In this document: positions 5,861 through 10,179 of the stretch, in pieces | Numbering within the stretch: the first letter of the stretch is position 1 | Layout: each line of letters opens with the position of its first letter | Assembly (NCBI GenBank): GCA_012800475.1 | Contig: JAAZJF010000194.1 | Span: forward strand, 1-10,179 | Direction: 5' to 3' | DNA from: Gammaproteobacteria bacterium | GTDB taxonomy: Bacteria > Pseudomonadota > Gammaproteobacteria > Pseudomonadales > Pseudomonadaceae | DNA: 10,179 nt | Made by a program: the position numbers and the translations under genes | Notes under the pieces: model-generated | Told to the model about the DNA's origin: nothing | The model's input: only the letters and a program-made list of their open reading frames with translations | The model's database searches: none

Positions 5861-8278
5861 TTAATCTCGCACCGGTGGTGGGGCCAAGACTTCACGCGAA
5901 CCATTGTGCGCAGCGGCCGAAACCACACCTGCCATTTCCATAGATTCAACCATACGTGCTGCACGGTTATAACCTACCTTAAGTTGACGCTGCACCGCAG
6001 AAATCGAAGCGCGGCGCGACTCTGTTACATAACGTACGGCTTGGTCATACAGCGGATCATCTTCACTGCTGCTGTCGCCCCCTTCAAAACCGCCACCTAA
6101 ATCTTCAGGCCCGGCCAGCATATCTTGAATATAATCCGGCTCACCGCGTAATTTCCACGCATCCACCACGCGGTGCACTTCCTCATCTGAAACAAAGGCG
6201 CCGTGCACACGGATGGGTAAACTGGTGCCCGGTGGCAGATACAACATGTCACCGTGCCCTAACAACTGCTCGGCACCGCCCTGGTCCAATACGGTACGCG
6301 AGTCAATTTTACTCGATACTTGGAAGGCAATACGCGTAGGAATATTGGCCTTAATCAGGCCTGTGATGACATCCACAGAGGGACGCTGCGTGGCTAAAAT
6401 CAAGTGAATCCCTGCCGCACGTGCTTTTTGTGCGATACGGGCGATCAGCTCTTCAACTTTTTTACCGACCACCATAATCATATCGGCAAACTCATCCACC
6501 ACCACTACGATGGTGGGCAGCTTGCTTAAGTGAGGTGCTTCATCGTCCATGCTGTCACGTTTAAACAGCGGATCTTCTATCGGCGTGCCAGCGTCTGCAG
6601 CGTCTTTAACTTTGCGGTTATACCCTGTTAAATTGCGCACGCCCATCATAGACATCAACTTATAGCGGCGTTCCATTTCCGCCACGCACCAACGCAATGC
6701 ATTGGCGGCTTCTTTCATATCCGTGACCACGGGGCAGAGCAAATGCGGAATCCCTTCATAAATGGATAGCTCCAGCATTTTAGGGTCAATCATAATTAAA
6801 CGCGCTTCTTCAGGTGTTGATTTAAACAACACCGATAAAATCATGGCGTTCACACCCACCGACTTACCTGAACCTGTGGTACCCGCCACCAATAAGTGCG
6901 GCATTTTCGCCAAGTCAGCAATCACAGCTTGACCGCCAATATCATGACCCAAGGCGATGGTGACAGCTGACTTAGCCTCTTCAAACTCTGGCGTATCCAG
7001 CACCTCAGAGAAGCGGACAATTTGTCGGTCTTCATTGGGCACTTCAATACCGACGGTGGTTTTGCCTGGAATCACTTCCACCACACGCACGCTGATCATG
7101 GCCATGGAGCGCGCTAAGTCTTTCGCCAAATTGGTGATACGACTGACTTTCACCCCAGCAGCCAACTGGATTTCAAAACGCGTGACCACAGGCCCCGGAT
7201 GCACGGACTCAACCTCAACATCCACACCAAACTCTTTAAGTTTGATCTCTAACAAGCGTGACATCGATTGCAGTGATTCTTCAGAATAACTGGGCTTTTT
7301 CTTTTCCGCTTTATCGAGCAAGGTCAGCGGCGGTAAAGTCCCCACCACCGCACTGTCAACATGCTTAGCTGAAGACTTTGCGGGCTGAGTGCGCGCCGGC
7401 ACCACAGGATCAGCTGGCAGAGTTTGCGCTGTGAGCGGCGTAATCACGGGCTCACGACGTCCTTGAGGCTTCACCTCCTGTGTAGGCTCAGGCTGCTCTT
7501 GCACAGCGGCTTCACGCACAATCACGGGCTCTTTTTTATCTGCTCGTAATGTGCCGATGCTCGGCTCATCATCTTCGTCTTCGATGTCCTGTTCTTCTTC
7601 GCGCAATCTGATTTTTTCTTGCTTACGCTCTTGAATCTCACCAAAAGTGGCTTGCAACCACGCCTGCACCCACTGACTGACACGCAAGGTCAAATCACCA
7701 ATGGCTTCCATGATTTTAAACCAAGATAAATTGGCATAAATAGTTAGGCCGAACAAAAAACAGGCCAGCAAAAATAACGTTGCGCCTTCAACATTCAGCG
7801 AGCCGGTTAAGGCATCGCCCAACACAGCACCTAAAATATTAAAGTTTTTGGGCGTTATTTCAGGGACTGGAAAATGGATATGCGCCAGCGCAGAACCTGA
7901 GCACAGCAATAAAATAAAACCAAACGCACGCAAGGCAAAGAGCCAACCGTTGAACACCATGCGCTGATAACGGTTCTGGAACACCAAAACTGTTTTCAAC
8001 ATCAACACCAAAGGAAACAGCCAAGCAAAATAACCCAGCACACTAAACAGCACATCGGCAATCCAAGCGCCAATATGTCCGCCAGCATTACTCACCGCGT
8101 CCATATGCCCCGTGCTATTAGAGAAGCTGGGGTCGTTCATATCAAAACTTAAAAGCACCATCCATAGATAAATACAAATCACAGCCAAAAGAATCAGCAA
8201 GCCTTCTTTAAGACGTAAACGGGCTTGCTCTTGCCATGACAGTTTTTCAGCTGTTTGCGGGTGTGTTGTGTTCTTCAA
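5861..8278 (-). CDS. ftsK: DNA translocase FtsK
   Basis: FtsK sits at the division septum and pumps chromosome ends apart, bringing dif sites together for XerCD. The 805 residues fit the short-linker pseudomonad form, against about 1,330 in E. coli. Domains in order are four membrane helices (about 27-45, 72-94, 112-134, 164-183), a linker at about 205-330 (acidic at 226-239, then rich in Pro, Gln and Lys), and the RecA-like motor with Walker A GTTGSGKS (466-473) and Walker B IVVVVDEFADM (590-600). A flexible Gly/Asp/Ser stretch (728-741) leads to the winged-helix gamma domain (about 742-800, RRASISAVQRQLKVGYNRAARM), which reads KOPS sites and contacts XerD. The start is TTG, with AGGA at 8289-8286 on the minus strand, 7 nt before it. 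No in-frame ATG follows until residue 40, which would delete most of helix 1. It heads the leftward block. Confidence 0.97.
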   Translation of the reverse strand: MKNTTHPQTAEKLSWQEQARLRLKEGLLILLAVICIYLWMVLLSFDMNDPSFSNSTGHMDAVSNAGGHIGAWIADVLFSVLGYFAWLFPLVLMLKTVLVFQNRYQRMVFNGWLFALRAFGFILLLCSGSALAHIHFPVPEITPKNFNILGAVLGDALTGSLNVEGATLFLLACFLFGLTIYANLSWFKIMEAIGDLTLRVSQWVQAWLQATFGEIQERKQEKIRLREEEQDIEDEDDEPSIGTLRADKKEPVIVREAAVQEQPEPTQEVKPQGRREPVITPLTAQTLPADPVVPARTQPAKSSAKHVDSAVVGTLPPLTLLDKAEKKKPSYSEESLQSMSRLLEIKLKEFGVDVEVESVHPGPVVTRFEIQLAAGVKVSRITNLAKDLARSMAMISVRVVEVIPGKTTVGIEVPNEDRQIVRFSEVLDTPEFEEAKSAVTIALGHDIGGQAVIADLAKMPHLLVAGTTGSGKSVGVNAMILSVLFKSTPEEARLIMIDPKMLELSIYEGIPHLLCPVVTDMKEAANALRWCVAEMERRYKLMSMMGVRNLTGYNRKVKDAADAGTPIEDPLFKRDSMDDEAPHLSKLPTIVVVVDEFADMIMVVGKKVEELIARIAQKARAAGIHLILATQRPSVDVITGLIKANIPTRIAFQVSSKIDSRTVLDQGGAEQLLGHGDMLYLPPGTSLPIRVHGAFVSDEEVHRVVDAWKLRGEPDYIQDMLAGPEDLGGGFEGGDSSSEDDPLYDQAVRYVTESRRASISAVQRQLKVGYNRAARMVESMEMAGVVSAAAHNGSREVLAPPPVRD

Positions 8279-8285
8279 AAAAAGG

Positions 8286-8289
8286 TCCT
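8286..8289 (-). promoter_or_regulatory. Ribosome binding site supporting the TTG start of ftsK
   Basis: AGGA on the minus strand lies 7 nt before TTG at 8278-8276, which settles the ftsK start. It sits in a near-palindrome, 8283-8298, centred on CCTGCAGG, that could partly hide the site in the mRNA. The minus-strand version has one C-A mismatch in the stem, so the fold would be modest. Confidence 0.6.
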
Positions 8290-8405
8290 GCAGGGCCTTA
8301 CAAGAAGGCTCATCAAAAAATAATCACAAAAAAGTTTAACAACGCACTATTGTACGGACTTGGGGCGGCTATTTCACCTGCACCCGCATCAAGACAGTGT
8401 ATTTG

Positions 8406-8430
8406 TCTGCACATGAATTTTTCATGCAGA
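8406..8430. other. Inverted repeat between ftsK and aat
   Basis: CATGAA (8412-8417) pairs with TTCATG (8421-8426). The outer arms TCTG (8406-8409) and CAGA (8427-8430) extend the stem across a 2-nt bulge. A second short inverted repeat, AGACA (8392-8396) and TGTCT (8404-8408), overlaps its left arm. No T-run follows in either direction, so it is not a normal terminator. The position between divergent genes would suit an operator. I cannot place confident -35/-10 boxes for ftsK or aat in the 244-bp gap. Confidence 0.45.
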
Positions 8431-8522
8431 TGGCTTATCTTACAGCATTCGCATGCCCTACATTTTATTGCTGGCAAAGCTCACGCATTTTGCCCTCCCC
8501 TTCTCTTGCGTTAAGGTTTTTT

Positions 8523-9233
8523 ATGCTGACTTGGCTCGAACGCTCATCACTGAATTTCCCACCTCTTAAGCAGGCCTTACGTGAGCCCAATGGCTTGCTC
8601 GCTGCGGGCGGAGACTTATCGGCGCAACGCTTAATTGCCGCATACCGACATGGGTGTTTTCCATGGTTTGAGCAAGGCCAACCTATATTATGGTGGTCAC
8701 CCGATCCGCGTACCGTCTTAATACCTGAGCAACTGCATATCTCGCGCAGTTTACGCAAAGTCCTGCGCAGCGATCAGTTCAGCGTCACTTTTGACCGCAA
8801 CTTTGCCCAAGTGATCCACGCCTGCGCGCAACCACGCGAGCAACAACATGGCACGTGGATCACCGACAGCATTCAAAACGCGTATATCAGCCTACATCAA
8901 CAGGGCATCGCTCACTCAGTTGAAGTGTGGCATGGCGATGAATTGGTTGGCGGGCTCTATGGGATTGCCATGGGCCAGCTGTTTTTTGGTGAGTCCATGT
9001 TCAGTCGCATGAGTAACGCGTCAAAAGTGGGCTTTGTGACACTGGTCAAGCACCTCAACGCTGCCGGCTTTGTACTGATTGATTGCCAAATGCCCACTGA
9101 GCACTTATTAAACTTCGGCGCACAGAGCATTGCGCGCAGCGATTTTAGTGACTACCTGCAACGCCATCTAGATCAGTCCAGTCGCATGCAATGGTCCACA
9201 GGCAATATTATTACGAGCACCTTAAACCTATGA
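8523..9233 (+). CDS. aat: Leucyl/phenylalanyl-tRNA--protein transferase
   Basis: Aat moves Leu or Phe from a charged tRNA onto the N-terminal Arg or Lys of a protein, creating a primary degron read by ClpS for ClpAP. The 236 residues match the family (about 225-250). Marks are FPPLKQALREPNGLLAAGGDL (12-32), YRHGCFPWF (41-49), WWSPDPR (57-63), GTWIT (110-114), GESMFSR (156-162) and LIDCQ (185-189). Asp187 and Gln189 correspond to E. coli Asp186 and Gln188, which are implicated in catalysis. The ATG has AAGG 6 nt upstream and matches the family start (MLTWL); earlier in-frame starts add unrelated sequence. The last four bases overlap the bpt start (ATGA), so the pair is probably co-translated. 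Confidence 0.98.
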   Translation: MLTWLERSSLNFPPLKQALREPNGLLAAGGDLSAQRLIAAYRHGCFPWFEQGQPILWWSPDPRTVLIPEQLHISRSLRKVLRSDQFSVTFDRNFAQVIHACAQPREQQHGTWITDSIQNAYISLHQQGIAHSVEVWHGDELVGGLYGIAMGQLFFGESMFSRMSNASKVGFVTLVKHLNAAGFVLIDCQMPTEHLLNFGAQSIARSDFSDYLQRHLDQSSRMQWSTGNIITSTLNL

Positions 9234-9931
9234 AAAGCTTGCAACTCTACTTAGGGCAGACCCACCCCTGCAGTTATCTTGCGGGGCGCAGCGCCAATTC
9301 AATTTTTATTGACCCCGAAGTGCAGCTCACGGCAGAACTGTACAGCCAACTGATCGAGCAAGGTTTTCGGCGCAGCGCCGAGCATATTTACCGCCCGCAC
9401 TGCAGCCCCTGCACTGCCTGTATCTCTGCACGTATTGCAGTAGATAATTTTCAAGCCACAGCCGCACAAAAGAAAATCATGCGCCGCAACCACGATATCA
9501 CCGTGCAGGCAGTGGGCAGTGAGTTCAACGAGGAGCGCTACGCGTTATATCAACGTTATATTGAACAGCGCCATGCCGATGGCGATATGTACCCACCCTC
9601 TGTTGAGCAGTTTCAAAGCTTTTTAAGCTCTGATCTTGATTTTGTGCGCTTTTATGAGTTTCGCGCAGCAGAGCAACTCTTAGCCGTGGCCGTGACTGAT
9701 GTGCTGCCGACAGGTTTATCGGCCATGTACACCTACTTTGAACCAAAAGACACACGCCGCAGCTTAGGCCGCTACGCAATTTTATGGCAAATTCAAGAAA
9801 GTCTGCGCTTAGGCTTACCTTATGTGTACTTAGGCTACTGGGTAAAAGACTGCCAAAAAATGAATTACAAAACCCAATACCAACCCCTCGAAGGCTTTAT
9901 CGACCAGCATTGGCAGGCTTTACCTGCGTAA
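9230..9931 (+). CDS. bpt: Aspartate/glutamate leucyltransferase Bpt (bacterial ATE family)
   Basis: Bpt transfers Leu from Leu-tRNA onto N-terminal Asp or Glu, turning them into ClpS-recognised degrons. Pseudomonas genomes often call it ate or arginyl-tRNA-protein transferase. The 233 residues match the family (about 235). The N-terminal part has Cys14 in PCSYL and the cluster HCSPCTAC (57-64, Cys58, Cys61, Cys64), followed by KKIMRRN (81-87). The C-terminal acetyltransferase-like part has YFEPKDTRRSLGRYAILWQI (169-188) and YVYLGYWVKDCQKMNYK (198-214). The start is the ATG overlapping the aat stop codon; it matches the family N-terminus, while an ATG 39 nt earlier adds residues encoded inside aat. 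It ends with tandem TAA TAA. Confidence 0.96.
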   Translation: MKSLQLYLGQTHPCSYLAGRSANSIFIDPEVQLTAELYSQLIEQGFRRSAEHIYRPHCSPCTACISARIAVDNFQATAAQKKIMRRNHDITVQAVGSEFNEERYALYQRYIEQRHADGDMYPPSVEQFQSFLSSDLDFVRFYEFRAAEQLLAVAVTDVLPTGLSAMYTYFEPKDTRRSLGRYAILWQIQESLRLGLPYVYLGYWVKDCQKMNYKTQYQPLEGFIDQHWQALPA

Positions 9932-9986
9932 TAAACTGAATCAATACACGGCTTGTCTGTTAAAATCACCAAGCGCAAGAGGATAT

Positions 9987-10016
9987 TTGGCCTTTTCTAA
10001 CGAAATACGGCATAAT
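9987..10016 (+). promoter_or_regulatory. Candidate sigma-70 promoter for infA
   Basis: TTGGCC (9987-9992) and CATAAT (10011-10016) are 18 nt apart. They match the consensus boxes at four and five of six positions. Transcription would start near 10022-10024, about 65 nt before the infA ATG. It lies 55 nt beyond the bpt stop codon, in line with infA having its own promoter. Confidence 0.55.
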
Positions 10017-10030
10017 GCTTGCCGATTTTG

Positions 10031-10067
10031 CTTGAATGCATTTTTCAATGCATCAGGTTTTTTATTT
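10031..10067 (+). terminator. Terminator-like hairpin in the infA leader
   Basis: TGA-A-TGCAT (10033-10041) pairs with ATGCATCA (10048-10055) with one bulged A (10036) and a 6-nt loop. C10031-G10057 and a T-G pair can extend it. TTTTTTATTT follows at 10058-10067. It can end read-through from aat-bpt. If the promoter at 9987-10016 is real, it also lies inside the infA leader and could act as an attenuator. The stem is AT-rich and only moderately strong. Confidence 0.55.
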
Positions 10068-10088
10068 GTATTTTGAGGATTATACTGC

Positions 10089-10179
10089 ATGTCGAAAGAA
10101 GACAGCTTCGAAATGGAAGGCACTGTCGTCGACACCCTGCCTAACACCATGTTCCGTGTGGAGTTAGAAAATGGGCACG
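10089..10179 (+). CDS. infA: Translation initiation factor IF-1 (5' part, cut by the window edge)
   Basis: IF1 binds the ribosomal A site during initiation. Thirty codons are visible, beginning [20 protein letters not shown] and reaching VELENGH, which is the usual pseudomonad IF1 N-terminus and start of its OB fold. The full protein should be 72 residues, so about 42 lie beyond the edge. GAGGA (10075-10079) is 9 nt before the ATG. In P. aeruginosa clpA and clpS follow infA, so the aat-bpt products and their ClpS-ClpA receiver may be near neighbours here too. Confidence 0.97.

Noticed and set aside
5785..5964. Longer N-terminus for lolA
   Set aside because: The extension overlaps ftsK, puts 60 residues before the signal peptide, and lacks a better ribosome binding site than the ATG at 5784.
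8397..8522. Longer N-terminus for aat
   Set aside because: It runs through the hairpin and leader, and the ATG at 8523 has a good ribosome binding site and the family-typical MLTWL start.
8279..8522. LexA box upstream of ftsK
   Set aside because: The E. coli ftsK region is SOS-linked, but no CTG-N10-CAG match is present; the CTG...CAG in the 8406-8430 hairpin is spaced too widely.
9191..9229. Longer N-terminus for bpt
   Set aside because: The extra 13 residues are encoded inside aat and are not part of the family. The ATGA overlap start fits better.
9941..10150. 69-codon minus-strand frame opposite infA
   Set aside because: It is antisense to the infA leader and the conserved infA start, with no domain or ribosome binding site.

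Overview
The window reads as chromosome from a gammaproteobacterium of the Pseudomonas group. The evidence is gene order plus protein similarity. The cysG-serS-rarA-lolA-ftsK genes on the minus strand and aat-bpt-infA on the plus strand follow the order I know from Pseudomonas aeruginosa, and the CysG, SerS, Aat, Bpt and IF1 sequences look like pseudomonad versions. Base composition looks close to half G+C by eye, well below typical fluorescent pseudomonads, so a lower-GC relative in the family is likely. This is mostly a housekeeping region; no phage, transposase, CRISPR or defence gene is visible.

Positions 1-533 hold no credible gene. They contain three structured elements of about 100 bp (3-103, 243-341, 397-497), each bounded by 18-nt inverted repeats that start and end in GTAC. 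The outer two are near-identical and point left; the middle one is diverged and points right. Stems differ in sequence but keep pairing, and every non-canonical stem pair is G-U in one orientation only, which suggests selection for an RNA fold. The cysG stop codon lies just inside the duplicated block.

Positions 534-1922 are cysG (siroheme synthase), reading left. Its methyltransferase half is intact, but the dehydrogenase/chelatase half has Gly where the catalytic Asp104 is expected. A strong intrinsic terminator (2027-2068) separates cysG from a compact leftward block, ftsK-lolA-rarA-crcB-serS (8278 down to 2119). Its genes overlap by 4 nt or lie 2-76 nt apart, so co-transcription is likely. 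The block combines chromosome segregation (FtsK), lipoprotein trafficking (LolA), replication-fork maintenance (RarA), fluoride export (CrcB) and serine tRNA charging (SerS). Three of the five genes start with TTG or GTG.

A 244-bp divergent intergenic region (8279-8522) separates ftsK from the rightward pair aat-bpt, which overlap by 4 nt. These encode the two aminoacyl-tRNA:protein transferases that make N-terminal Leu/Phe degrons for ClpS-ClpAP. In P. aeruginosa trxB1 lies between ftsK and aat; here it is absent. The window ends inside infA (IF1), which has its own likely promoter and a terminator-like hairpin in its leader.
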